A model generated the notes under the pieces. That model did not search any database and was not told where the DNA came from. It was given only the letters and a program-made list of their open reading frames with translations. Both the position numbers and the translations under genes were made by a program. This document shows positions 18,801 through 26,598 of a stretch of DNA of 64,000 nucleotides, piece after piece. Each line of letters opens with the position of its first letter. Position 1 is the stretch's first letter. Source of the stretch: Chloroflexales bacterium ZM16-3 (lineage in GTDB: Bacteria > Chloroflexota > Chloroflexia > Chloroflexales > Chloroflexaceae); assembly GCA_004138175.2 (NCBI GenBank), contig RYFE02000003.1:186001-250000 (forward strand). The letters are read 5' to 3'.

Positions 18801-20361
18801 GGTCAAGATCCTGCACGTTGCTCATGCCGAGCGCCGCCATCTTCTCTTTGATCACCCTGATCTGGCTGTGTAGCTTATGCGCTGTGGCGACCGACAGCGC
18901 CCGCTCTAGGTCGGCGAAGCCTCCCGGCCGCATCAGGATCTCGACCACCTGCTCAAATGCTCCGGCGCTGGCGTACAGCTGCATGAGCACCTCTGGGTCG
19001 GGGTTCGAGACGTTCAGGTAGCATTTGATCGCCTTGTCGTATTGCCGTATGCGCTCGTATAAGGCGAATGCCTTCTCGTACTGGGCTGCCGACTCGTAGA
19101 GCTGGGCGGCGCTGGCCAGGTTGCCCCCTCTCTCGTGCAGCTCAGCCAGCCTGATCTGGGCGACATGCGGCTCGGCCTGCCCTGCGCCGTGCATGGCGGC
19201 CGTCTCAATCGCCCGATTGAACAGATTCGCCTTCTCATACAGCCGGCTCGCCAGTTCCAGATCGCCCAGGATATCTGCGGCGATCATCCCAGCCTCGGCG
19301 AAGTGCCCGGCCCGCTCCTCAAGCGCCACGCTGTCGCGGTAGATCGCCTGGATCTCGGCGGGCGACGTGGCAGTGGCGAGGCGACCCGTGGCGTACTGGC
19401 GGGCCAGCGCCAGCATCTCCTCCCTAGCGTCGGGCGGGTACTCGGCGATATCGGCCAGATCAAATGCGCCGATGAAGTCCTGCGCCCGTATGCGCGCTTC
19501 CACCTGTTGCCTTGCCTGGTCTCTGATCTGGTCGAAATACATGTGCGGCGACTCCATGCCGACGGCACATGTGCGCGCCTCAGCGAGCCGCCCTAGCCGG
19601 ATGAGCAGCGTGATCCTGCGGGCCGGGCTCAGCGCGCGCTCCAGGGCCGTCTCCAGATCTCCCATGGCCTCGGCGGCGCGCGAGGCCCCCTCGCGATCGC
19701 CGATAGCCTCGTAGATCTTGTACGCCGCCAGATGATCGTCGGCCTGCTCATAGCAGTGCGCCGCGTCGACGAGGCTCCCCTGCGCGGCATAGGCATCGGC
19801 GGCAGCCTGATACTGGCCGATAATTTCCCTGACCCGCGGGTTGTCGGGGATGCACTCCGGCGCAACTGCCGCGATGTTGACGAGCATGGCGGCCATTGTC
19901 GGGCTCCGCCGGATGTCGTTGTTATGGGTCTCCCATGCTCGGACAGCCAGATCCAGGGCGGCACCGTCTACATTGTCACCGTGTGCGACACGCATGATCA
20001 GCTCGTTCGCCTGGCCGCGCCGGGCGAGCAGATCGATGGCGCCGGCGGCGTATCCGGCGTAGTCGTAGAGTAGGATCGCGGCGGAGTCGTGCTGGGCCTC
20101 TTCCAGCAGACTGAGGGCCTGTCTGATCTGGTCGGCGGGGATCTGCGCCTCTAGCGGGGGCATCGCCGCGATCTGGGGGCCGTAGGTGAGGATGATGTCG
20201 GCGAGGTGCTGCGCGCTCTGTTGCTCTAGCCGGAGACTGAGCGCTCTACAGAAGAGGGCGAACGCTCGTGGCTGACCAGGTGTCGCGACGGCCCGCTGTA
20301 GCTCTCGCTCAAGCTTTGTCGCTGCCTTCTCGGTCGAGAAGAACCTTTTGAAGAAGCCCAT
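15889..20361 (-). CDS. TPR repeats - Hsp70 (DnaK-like) - trypsin-like protease fusion
   Basis: This 1,490-residue protein joins three parts. Residues 1-520 are helical repeats of TPR/clathrin-repeat type (for example AADAYAAQGSLVDAAHCYEQA, AAQLYESAAQYEKAFALYERI). From about 536 an Hsp70 follows: IDFGTTNSVAAIF (540 on), VPAYFNDNQKRATRDAAEIAGL, HEPTAAALAY, VIDLGGGTLDISIV, then a substrate-domain-like stretch and a helical region. Residues 1292-1490 are a trypsin fold with an intact triad: His1333 (TNRHVV), Asp1364 (NDIAIL) and Ser1440 (GMSGGP). No signal peptide or membrane segment is seen, so it is likely cytoplasmic. AGGAG precedes the ATG by seven bases. A canonical dnaK is separate (63500). 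A role in protein quality control or in a conflict/defence pathway is inference. Confidence 0.9.
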   Translation of the reverse strand: MGFFKRFFSTEKAATKLERELQRAVATPGQPRAFALFCRALSLRLEQQSAQHLADIILTYGPQIAAMPPLEAQIPADQIRQALSLLEEAQHDSAAILLYDYAGYAAGAIDLLARRGQANELIMRVAHGDNVDGAALDLAVRAWETHNNDIRRSPTMAAMLVNIAAVAPECIPDNPRVREIIGQYQAAADAYAAQGSLVDAAHCYEQADDHLAAYKIYEAIGDREGASRAAEAMGDLETALERALSPARRITLLIRLGRLAEARTCAVGMESPHMYFDQIRDQARQQVEARIRAQDFIGAFDLADIAEYPPDAREEMLALARQYATGRLATATSPAEIQAIYRDSVALEERAGHFAEAGMIAADILGDLELASRLYEKANLFNRAIETAAMHGAGQAEPHVAQIRLAELHERGGNLASAAQLYESAAQYEKAFALYERIRQYDKAIKCYLNVSNPDPEVLMQLYASAGAFEQVVEILMRPGGFADLERALSVATAHKLHSQIRVIKEKMAALGMSNVQDLDQCFTIARDDVIGRYVPLIGIDFGTTNSVAAIFNTQSKRAEIILTARGDEFEPSFFGLDDQSRPIFGEAARLRSLTAPESVVSRVKRSLGKQKSFPIYGRRYSCEEIVASFLRQLRANAEAYLRAKVEAEFLALLSRRDLRFPAEMLRGFLARQTSGIQLNEIVLSVPAYFNDNQKRATRDAAEIAGLRVRRLLHEPTAAALAYSYQKSYAGTLAVIDLGGGTLDISIVEISEGVDDVRAVGGDPKLGGSDIDTIMLQHVIDNISSLWGITLSQKTHPSEIMRLRDACELLKINLSSTERSTMELVHFLNRPRYTCSMTRAELEDLAKPILDRLGHAITKTIKGYGAKLDSFILVGNATKMPAVGRLAAQLIAARQLKGFDAGTVVAMGAALQGAILHGAIKQIALLDLVPYSLGISAINAASKEERFVKLIEKNTHIPITKAETFTTKDDNQQNVHIKVYQGESTEPQKNYFLGDFILDGIPPAPGQTPQIEVVFDIGIDCILMVTATDKATGNQRSVRIERAVGLSPQEKQRLSTYFTQREQVYALEKELEQTRGEISALTLTCEQAIRAAERASEDFIKLFHEQIEVNPQHYRTSPEQVADIQDMFLQKDQFFHGIPQYNDQFVSACNNIRQAETRHLDYSDSAIASQIKQRIATLSHYTQVLRRTIASVEEQVAAPLRRWRQILESLEPATEQMGPLELARYHLAAGRAAQAQAILESLASSPEGLTSEGFQTLLRCYVSLGMREAYRDTHRRFGALFERIYPSFNQLNDYIMKVVSDSIFMIQGIDEHNALISGSGFCIDPHHIATNRHVVERMRQQSINVIGKRATYQVTHLELDPINDIAILQVSDDLTPLILGEHRFVEPGEQVLAVGFAAPRSSDHSENIYVSQGIINAIRKIDSSPERVIFIDTKARQGMSGGPLINDLGEVIGIVTLVQYEQIQHEQGVAMVENQPVALPAHLLEKYVRP

Positions 20362-20600
20362 AGGCGAACTCCTGCATACGCTCGACCCTGCGTGGTCTTT
20401 GTTACCTCGATCTGGGCGGGGAAGCCCTCTTCAGCTCTCCAAACATGCGAATGGGTGGATTAATATTATGGTTGTATTCTGGGAAAATAAAGCGCAATTA
20501 TAGTTATATTGTAGCAACTGCTGAAACCTCTAGTCGCTCCGGTGCATCTCAAGATGCGGATAACACCTCTATTAGCGCAGCATAGTTGAAGGAGTGGACG
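20362..20600. promoter_or_regulatory. AT-rich divergent intergenic region
   Basis: The region between the divergent Hsp70-fusion and transporter genes contains an AT-rich core (20456-20515). On the minus strand TATAAT occurs at 20497-20502; on the plus strand TATATT and TTATAG lie close together. -35 boxes are poor, so the promoters are placed only roughly. Confidence 0.4.
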
Positions 20601-21602
20601 ATGTGGAAGGCGCTCGCATTCTTGCAGAAGCACCTGGTGTGGAGCATCCCGGCGGCGATGGTTCTGGGCCTGGTGTACGGCTCGTGGGCTAACCCCGCTC
20701 CCTTGCGCAGCTTAATCACCCCGCTGACCTTCCTGATGGTCTACCCGATGATGGTGACGCTCAACCTCAAGCAGGTCTTCACCGGCGGCGATACCCGGCT
20801 CCAGCTGGCCACTCAGCTACTCAACTTTGCTGTCATCCCCTTCGTTGGCTTTGCGATGGGCAAGCTTCTCTTCGCCGACCGGCCGCTGATCGCCGTGGGC
20901 CTGCTGCTCACCTCGCTGCTCCCGACCTCGGGCATGACCATCTCGTGGACTGGCTTTGCCAAGGGCAACGTGCTGTCGGCAGTCAAGATGACCGTGATCG
21001 GGCTGGTGATCGGCTCGGTGGCCACCCCGCTCTACCTGAAGATGCTGATGGGCACGGCGATCGACGTGCCCCTGTCCGACATCTTCAGCCAGATCATCCT
21101 GATCGTGTTCCTGCCGATGGCGGCGGGCTACGCCACCCAGCGCGGGCTGATCAAGATCTACGGGGTGGATCGCTACAATGTCCAGGTCAAGGGGCGCTTC
21201 CCCATGATCTCGACCCTGGGCGTGGTCGGGATCGTCTTCACGGCGATCGCCCTGAAGGCGACGACGATCATCAGCAGCCCCGCCCTGCTGCTGCGGCTGG
21301 TGCTGCCGCTGCTGCTGCTCTACGGGCTCAACTTCCTGCTGAGCACGCTGGTCGGCAAGCTGTTCTTCTCCCGTGGTGACGCCATCGCGCTCGTCTACGG
21401 CAGCGTGATGCGGAACCTCTCGATCGCCCTAGCGGTGGCGATGACCGCATTCGGCAAGGATGGCTCAGAGATCGCGCTGATCATCGCCCTGGCCTACATC
21501 ATCCAGGTTCAGGCGGCGGCCTGGTACGTCAAGTTCACCGACCGGATCTTCGGCAATGCCGCCGAGAAGGTGCCGACGGCTCAGCCAGCGAAGGTGGGGT
21601 AG
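20601..21602 (+). CDS. Bile acid:sodium symporter / ACR3-like transporter
   Basis: From ATG 20601, six bases behind GAAGGAG, the protein has 333 residues and about ten membrane segments. It fits the BART superfamily: MVYPMMVTLNLKQ, LLTSLLPTSGMTISWTGFAKGN, and VYGSVMRNLSIALAVA near the end. Arsenite exporters of the ACR3 type have a conserved Cys in the segment equivalent to LLPTSGM; here no Cys is present, so arsenite transport is doubtful and an organic anion or other substrate is more likely. The frame could also begin at TTG 20586, which would overlap the ribosome site. No regulator such as ArsR is adjacent. Confidence 0.8.
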   Translation: MWKALAFLQKHLVWSIPAAMVLGLVYGSWANPAPLRSLITPLTFLMVYPMMVTLNLKQVFTGGDTRLQLATQLLNFAVIPFVGFAMGKLLFADRPLIAVGLLLTSLLPTSGMTISWTGFAKGNVLSAVKMTVIGLVIGSVATPLYLKMLMGTAIDVPLSDIFSQIILIVFLPMAAGYATQRGLIKIYGVDRYNVQVKGRFPMISTLGVVGIVFTAIALKATTIISSPALLLRLVLPLLLLYGLNFLLSTLVGKLFFSRGDAIALVYGSVMRNLSIALAVAMTAFGKDGSEIALIIALAYIIQVQAAAWYVKFTDRIFGNAAEKVPTAQPAKVG

Positions 21603-21608
21603 GGTTAG

Positions 21609-21660
21609 CTTGAGGCTGAGGCTGGGCGGCATTGCCGCCCAGCCTCAGCCTCAAGATATT
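21609..21660. terminator. Convergent terminator hairpin
   Basis: A perfect 22-bp stem (21609-21630 and 21634-21655, loop ATT) followed by ATATTTT lies between the ends of the transporter and sbcC genes. Confidence 0.85.
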
Positions 21661-21681
21661 TTGGGGGAGCCGCAGCCATCC

Positions 21682-24600
21682 CTAGCGCAGCTCCCAGCGT
21701 GACCCCGCAGGCGTTTTGGTTACTTCAATTTGGGCTGGAAACCTATCCTTCAGCTCGTCGATGTGGGTGATCACAATGATGCGGCGGAAGTCGTCCTGGA
21801 CGCCGGTGATCGCCTCGACCATGCGCTCGCGGCCGAGGGCGTCGAGCGCGCCGAAGCCCTCGTCGATCACGAGCGTCTCCAGGCGGGCTCCGGCGCGGCG
21901 GGCCAGCAGGCGCGAGAGGGCGATGCGCACGGCGAAGTTGGCGCGCATGGCCTCGCCGCCGCTGAAGGCGTCGTAGACGCGGGTGCCCAGGGCGTCGGCG
22001 ATCTTGATCTCCAGGGTCTCGACGGTGTCGCCCTTCTTGGTGTCGCGCTGCATCTCGAAGCTGAGGTGCATCTGGTTGTCGGTCATGCGGCCGAGCAGGC
22101 GGTTGGCCTCGTCCTCGATCTGGGGGATGGCCAGCTCGATCAGCATGGCCTGCACGCCCTTCTTGCCGAATGCCTCGCCGAGGTCGGCGAAGAGGCCCTG
22201 GCGCTGGGCCAGGGCGCGCTCGTTGGCGCGCTCGCGCTCAAGCTGCTCGGCGGCGTCCTGGGCGGTCTTCAGGTAGCCGCGCTTCTCGCCGAGGTCGTTC
22301 TGGGCCGCCTGGAGCGCGCCTCGGGCGCGCTTGAGATCATCGGCCTTGGCCTTCGCCTCGCCCTCGGCCTGGGGCAGCCCGCGCAGCTCCTGCTCTAGCA
22401 GGGCGTCCTCGCGGGTGAGCCGCTCGACCTCGATAGAGTCCCTGGCCCGCAGCTCATCGGCCTTTTCTAGCAGTGCGTGGTCGGCCTCAAGCCGCTGCTC
22501 GGCCAGCATCAGGTCGCGCTCCTCCTGGGTCCAGCGCTCCAGGCCACGGGCCAGCTCGCGGGCGGCGGCGTGCTCCTCGGGGCTGTAGCCGATCTGCCCG
22601 ATCCGGCATGTCACTTGGCGGCCTCGGTTGCGCACCTCGTGGGCGAAGTCGCCGGTGTCGATCCGCTGCTGGATCGCGGTGAGCTCGGCCTCGGCGGCGG
22701 GCAGCGCCTCGGCCTCGGCCTGCACGGCGGCGAGCTCTTTCTGGAGCGAGGCGAGCGTGCCCTCGGCGCGTCCCCGTCCCTGGAGCCGCTTGTCCAGCTC
22801 GCGCAGGCGTTTGTCCGCCTGTGTGCGGGACTGGCTCAGCTCGGCCTGGTCGCCCAGGGTGCCAATCTCAACATCGAGCGTGGCCAGCTCGGCCTGGGCG
22901 GCCGGCTCGAACTCGCGCGCCGCGATCTGGGCTGCGGCGCTGTCGTGGGCTGCCTGGGCTTCGGCCCGCTTGGCCCGCCACGCATCGGCCTGGTGAATCT
23001 TGTCCTCAAGCGGCTCGACCTGCGCGGCTGCGCGGCGCAGCTCGGTCAGCTGGCGCTCAAGCGCGGCTGCGGCGGCGCGGGCCTGCTTCAGCCCGGCATC
23101 GCCCGCGTCGGCCTGGCGCTTGGCCTGCGCGTAGGCGTCGCGCAGCTCGGCCAGCTCCTGCTCGTAGTGGGCATGGACGTGGGCGACCCCGGACTCGCCA
23201 AGCTCGCTGCGGCAGACCGGGCACGCCCCGCCGGCGTCGGCGAGGATCTTCTGGTTGGCCTTGAGCTTGTCGGCGGCGGCCTTGAGCCGGGTACACTCGG
23301 CGCGCTGGTGGCTGACCGTGTCCACATCGGCCTGCTCCTGGGCGCGCATCTCGGCCAGGCGTGACTCTTCCTGCTGAAGCTGCGCGCCAGCGGCGCGGGC
23401 GGCGGCGAGATCTTGTATCCAGCGCGGCTCGTCGGCCAGCTGCTTGTCGAGCGTGTGCAGGGCGCGCTGATTCTCCTCGCGCACGGCCACCAGCGAGTCC
23501 TGGCGCTTCTCGATCAGCGCGGCCAGCTCGCCCCGGCGCAGGCGCAGCGCCGATAGGCGGTCGAGGCGCTGCTCGATCTCGGCCCGCTGCCGATCAAGCT
23601 GATCGCGCTCATCGCCGAGCGGCGCAAGATCAGCGATCTGAAGCTCCACGCTGGCGATCTGCTTGTGCAAGGGGTCGATCTTCGCGGCGCGCTCGGCCAG
23701 CGTGTCGCGGCGGCTGGTCAGGCGGGCCTGCTCAGCCCGCAGCTCGCCAAGGGCCTCCTTGAGCTGGAGCTGAAGCTCGCGGCGTCGGTCGTCGAGCTCC
23801 TGGTGCTGGCCGCGCAGCCCCTCCAGCCGCTCAAGCTCCGTGCGGGCGGCGGCCAGGTCGGCCACCCCGCGCGCGATCTCCGCGCGGCGGGAGACAAGCA
23901 GATTGGCGGCGGCGATGCGTGTGCGCAGGGCGGCGATCTCCTGCTCGCGGGCGGCCTGCTGCTTGCGCAGGGCGTCAAGCTCGCGCAGCAGCGCCTTGCG
24001 CCGCTCGGCCTGCTCCTGGAACTTGCGCAGCAGCGTGGCGGCCTGCTCCTGGCTCTGCTCGGCCTGAGCCACCTGCGCGCCCATGCGCTCGGCCTGCTCC
24101 TCGGCCTCCTGCACGCTTCTCGCCCAGAAGGGCAGCTTCTCGGCGCTCTCCTCAAGCTGCTCCATCCTGCCGCGCAGCCCCTTGAGCTGGTCGGCGAGAC
24201 CCTTCGCCCGCTCCTTCGCCCGCTCCTCCAGATCCTGATACTCTTGCAGGTCGAGGATGTCGGCCAACACCTGCTTGCGCTCGGCGGGCGTGCGCGAGGT
24301 GAACTCGTCGGCGCGGCCCTGGAGCAGGAAGGAGGCGTTGATGAAGGTTCGGTACGACATGCGCAGCAGGTCGTCGATGCGGGCCTGAGTCTCGCGCACG
24401 CCCGCCTCAGCGATCGGCTTCCAGCCCGCCGCGTCCTGCACATGCAGGTCGAGGAAGGTCTTGCCGCTAGAGGTGCCGCCGCGCTTGCCGGTCTTGCCGC
24501 GCTGGCGGCGGCGGGCCACGCGGTACTGCTGGTCGCCGAGCTGAAAGACCAGCTCAACCAGCATCTCGCTCTCGCCCTGGGCGATCAGGTCGTCGTCGGG

Positions 24601-24780
24601 GGTGCGGGCCTCGCCCCAGAGCGCCCAGGTGATCGCGTCGAGCAGGGCCGACTTGCCGGCACCATTCTCGCCGGACAGGCAGACGACGTGCAGGCCGTCG
24701 AGGTTGAGCCCCATGGGCGCGCCGTCGCTGTCGGCGCGGTAGCACATGAAGTTTTGGATGGTCAGGGTTTGGGGGATCAT
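21682..24780 (-). CDS. sbcC: SbcC/Rad50-type SMC-like ATPase
   Basis: The protein (1,032 residues from ATG 24780) has the Rad50 layout: Walker A GENGAGKS (37-44), a long coiled coil, a zinc hook CPVC near 517, a second coiled coil, and a C-terminal ATPase half with the signature region FSGGEAMRANFAVRIALSRLLA and Walker B TLVIDEGFGALD near 968. SbcC with SbcD processes DNA ends and hairpins. No sbcD gene is adjacent. An open frame extends to 24843, but the extra residues (SIQHSAFSIQHSA) are encoded by a heptamer repeat, so the later ATG is preferred although no clear ribosome site precedes it. This palindrome-rich genome would give such a nuclease ample substrate. Confidence 0.9.
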   Translation of the reverse strand: MIPQTLTIQNFMCYRADSDGAPMGLNLDGLHVVCLSGENGAGKSALLDAITWALWGEARTPDDDLIAQGESEMLVELVFQLGDQQYRVARRRQRGKTGKRGGTSSGKTFLDLHVQDAAGWKPIAEAGVRETQARIDDLLRMSYRTFINASFLLQGRADEFTSRTPAERKQVLADILDLQEYQDLEERAKERAKGLADQLKGLRGRMEQLEESAEKLPFWARSVQEAEEQAERMGAQVAQAEQSQEQAATLLRKFQEQAERRKALLRELDALRKQQAAREQEIAALRTRIAAANLLVSRRAEIARGVADLAAARTELERLEGLRGQHQELDDRRRELQLQLKEALGELRAEQARLTSRRDTLAERAAKIDPLHKQIASVELQIADLAPLGDERDQLDRQRAEIEQRLDRLSALRLRRGELAALIEKRQDSLVAVREENQRALHTLDKQLADEPRWIQDLAAARAAGAQLQQEESRLAEMRAQEQADVDTVSHQRAECTRLKAAADKLKANQKILADAGGACPVCRSELGESGVAHVHAHYEQELAELRDAYAQAKRQADAGDAGLKQARAAAAALERQLTELRRAAAQVEPLEDKIHQADAWRAKRAEAQAAHDSAAAQIAAREFEPAAQAELATLDVEIGTLGDQAELSQSRTQADKRLRELDKRLQGRGRAEGTLASLQKELAAVQAEAEALPAAEAELTAIQQRIDTGDFAHEVRNRGRQVTCRIGQIGYSPEEHAAARELARGLERWTQEERDLMLAEQRLEADHALLEKADELRARDSIEVERLTREDALLEQELRGLPQAEGEAKAKADDLKRARGALQAAQNDLGEKRGYLKTAQDAAEQLERERANERALAQRQGLFADLGEAFGKKGVQAMLIELAIPQIEDEANRLLGRMTDNQMHLSFEMQRDTKKGDTVETLEIKIADALGTRVYDAFSGGEAMRANFAVRIALSRLLARRAGARLETLVIDEGFGALDALGRERMVEAITGVQDDFRRIIVITHIDELKDRFPAQIEVTKTPAGSRWELR

Positions 24781-24784
24781 AGGT

Positions 24785-24826
24785 AATGCTGAATGCTGAA
24801 TGCTGAATGCTGAATGCTGAATGCTG
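24785..24826. repeat. Period-7 tandem repeat (AATGCTG)6
   Basis: Six exact copies lie directly upstream of the sbcC start and would be part of its 5' untranslated RNA. A shorter run of CAACATT-type units lies at 24895-24910, just before the IscB element. Confidence 0.9.
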
Positions 24827-24940
24827 CGTTGAGGATAACACAAGTTTTCGCGAAAGACATCTTTGACACGCTATAGGCTACTGCGGTACTATAATTCAAC
24901 ATTCAACATTATCGTACGATCAGCGCTACGCAAAGGAGCT

Positions 24941-25196
24941 GGCGGTCAGTAACCGCAGGGGTTAAAACCCTGCGGCTTGTGGAGTAATCAACAAGCCTGT
25001 GCTGACCAGACTCAGCCCTTCACGGGGCTACGCACAACGGGTCACGACACCTTCCGGTGCGTTGCCAGCCGGTCGCGCTGTCGTCGGTGATCACACCCAC
25101 CTGGGGTAAGGGTGGGAGGTCGCAGGCACGACAAGCCCGCTGTGCATTGTCGAGGCGAACCTTACCCGCGCAAGCGGAGCTGGAGTAATCCAAACC
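24941..25196 (+). ncRNA. Omega RNA (guide scaffold) of IscB
   Basis: The 250 bases directly before iscB hold no gene but are rich in nested pairs. GGTCAG (24944-24949) pairs with CTGACC (25002-25007) and encloses two hairpins: CCGCAGGG with CCCTGCGG (24953-24960, 24968-24975) and CTTGT with ACAAG (24976-24980, 24991-24995). Further pairs are AGCCC with GGGCT (25014-25018, 25025-25029) and CCCACC with GGTGGG (25096-25101, 25111-25116). Known omega RNAs lie at this position, carry the guide at the 5' end and continue up to the nuclease gene. The guide should therefore lie just before about 24941. Exact ends cannot be set by eye. Confidence 0.75.
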
Positions 25197-26477
25197 ATGT
25201 CGCTTGTCTTTGTCCTCAGCAGCGACGGCCAGCCGCTCGACCCGTGCCACCCAGCGCGGGCGCGGCGGCTGCTCGATCACGGCAAGGCAGCCGTGTGGCG
25301 GCGCTACCCGTTCACGATCCGGCTCAACGCGCGAACCGCAGCCGCGAGCGTTACCCACCCGCACCGGCTCAAGCTCGACCCTGGAAGCAAGACCACGGGC
25401 ATCGCGGTGGTGGCCGAGGCGAGCGGGCGCGTCGTCTGGGCGGGCGAGCTGACCCATCGGGGGCAGGCTATCCGCGACGCCCTGCTCAGTCGGCGGGTCA
25501 GCCGGCGCAGCCGGCGGCAGCGCAAGACCCGCTACCGCCAGCCCCGCTTCCGCAACCGGCGCAGGCCCGAGGGCTGGCTGGCTCCGAGCCTCCAACACCG
25601 GGTCGATACGACCCGCACCTGGGTCAACAGGCTGCGGCGGTTCGTGCCGGTCACGGCCATCAGCGCCGAACTGGTGCGCTTCGACACGCAGTTGCTAGAG
25701 AACGCCGAGATCAGCGGCGTGGCGTACCAGCAGGGCACGCTGGCGGGCTACGAGGTGCGCGAATATATCTTGGAAAAGTGGGGCCGCCGCTGCGCCTACT
25801 GCGGCGCGAAGGATACCCCGCTGCAAATCGAGCACATCGTCCCGCGTGCACGGGGCGGCTCAGACCGCATCAGTAACCTTACCCTCGCCTGTGCGCAGTG
25901 CAATCAGCAGAAAGGCATGCAAACCGCTGAGGAGTTCGGCCATTCCGACATCCAGGCGCAGGCCCGCCGCCCGCTCAAGGACGCGGCGGCGGTCAACACG
26001 ACTCGCTGGGCACTCTATCAGCAGCTCATCGCCACCGGCATGCCCGTCGAGGTCGGCACGGGAGGCATGACGAAGTTCAACCGCATGCGGCTGGGGCTGG
26101 AGAAGTCCCACTGGCATGATGCGGCCTGTGTCGGGGCCAGTACGCCCGATGCGCTGGACGTGCGCGGCGTGCGCCCACTGCTGCTGCGGGCGATGGGGCA
26201 CGGCACACGTCAGATGTGCCGGATGAACGCCTTTGGATTCCCGCGCACCGGCCCGAAGGGTGCGCGCGTTGTGAAGGGCTTCAAGACCGGCGACATGGTG
26301 CGCGCCATCGTCACGACCGGCACGAAGCAAGGCGTCTATGTCGGACGGGTCGCCGTGCGAACAGTTGGCAGCTTCAACATCACGACCACTACCGGCACGA
26401 CCCAAGGACTCCACCATCGGTTCTTTCGCGCCATCCAACGAGCAGATGGTTATAACTACGCGTACGAGGTTGCCTGA
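25197..26477 (+). CDS. iscB: IscB RNA-guided nuclease (RRXRR-RuvC-HNH)
   Basis: The 426-residue protein is a complete IscB, the family ancestral to Cas9. The N-terminal PLMP/RRXRR region (residues 1-45) holds RARRLLDHGKAAVWRR. RuvC-I is LKLDPGSKTTGIAVV with Asp61; the arginine-rich bridge helix follows (RRVSRRSRRQRKTRYRQ, 99-115); RuvC-II is SAELVRFD with Glu158; the HNH insert has zinc pairs Cys199/202 and Cys232/235 with catalytic EHI at 212-214 and Asn227; RuvC-III is WHDAACVG with His307 and Asp308. A C-terminal domain of about 110 residues recognises the target-adjacent motif in relatives. All catalytic residues are present, so it may be active. It lies directly behind its RNA. Confidence 0.95.
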   Translation: MSLVFVLSSDGQPLDPCHPARARRLLDHGKAAVWRRYPFTIRLNARTAAASVTHPHRLKLDPGSKTTGIAVVAEASGRVVWAGELTHRGQAIRDALLSRRVSRRSRRQRKTRYRQPRFRNRRRPEGWLAPSLQHRVDTTRTWVNRLRRFVPVTAISAELVRFDTQLLENAEISGVAYQQGTLAGYEVREYILEKWGRRCAYCGAKDTPLQIEHIVPRARGGSDRISNLTLACAQCNQQKGMQTAEEFGHSDIQAQARRPLKDAAAVNTTRWALYQQLIATGMPVEVGTGGMTKFNRMRLGLEKSHWHDAACVGASTPDALDVRGVRPLLLRAMGHGTRQMCRMNAFGFPRTGPKGARVVKGFKTGDMVRAIVTTGTKQGVYVGRVAVRTVGSFNITTTTGTTQGLHHRFFRAIQRADGYNYAYEVA

Positions 26478-26598
26478 TGCACGACCATACCAGTTGTTCG
26501 CGGCGCGCATATCCGAAGTGTGAGTCCTCCAGGTGCCGCGCCCGCGTTTCCTCTGCTGGGGCTGAAGCCCCGCAGTTTCCACGCGAGAGGGCAGTTCG

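Larger units (their letters stand above)
24941..26590 (+). mobile_element. ISC-type element: omega RNA plus iscB
   Basis: The segment holds a structured RNA region, an intact iscB gene and a hairpin near the right end (26553-26575, GGGGCTGAAGCCCC core followed by GTTTCC) like those at the right ends of IS200/IS605-related elements. No TnpA transposase is present, which is common for iscB loci. The left limit is set only by the start of the RNA structure and the right limit by the hairpin. A hairpin with a similar GGCTGAAGCC core also occurs in unrelated repeats here, so the right boundary is tentative. Confidence 0.6.

Noticed and set aside
20601-21602. Arsenite exporter ACR3
   Set aside because: The Cys conserved in ACR3 exporters is absent from the equivalent helix and no ars genes are nearby; BASS-type is safer.
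24785-24910. CRISPR-like array upstream of iscB
   Set aside because: The units are contiguous heptamers without spacers and belong to the genome-wide period-7 repeats. No cas genes are present.
26553-26575. Firm right end of the IscB element
   Set aside because: The hairpin and following GTTTCC look like a right end, but the GGCTGAAGCC core also occurs in other dispersed repeats here, so the boundary is kept only as tentative.
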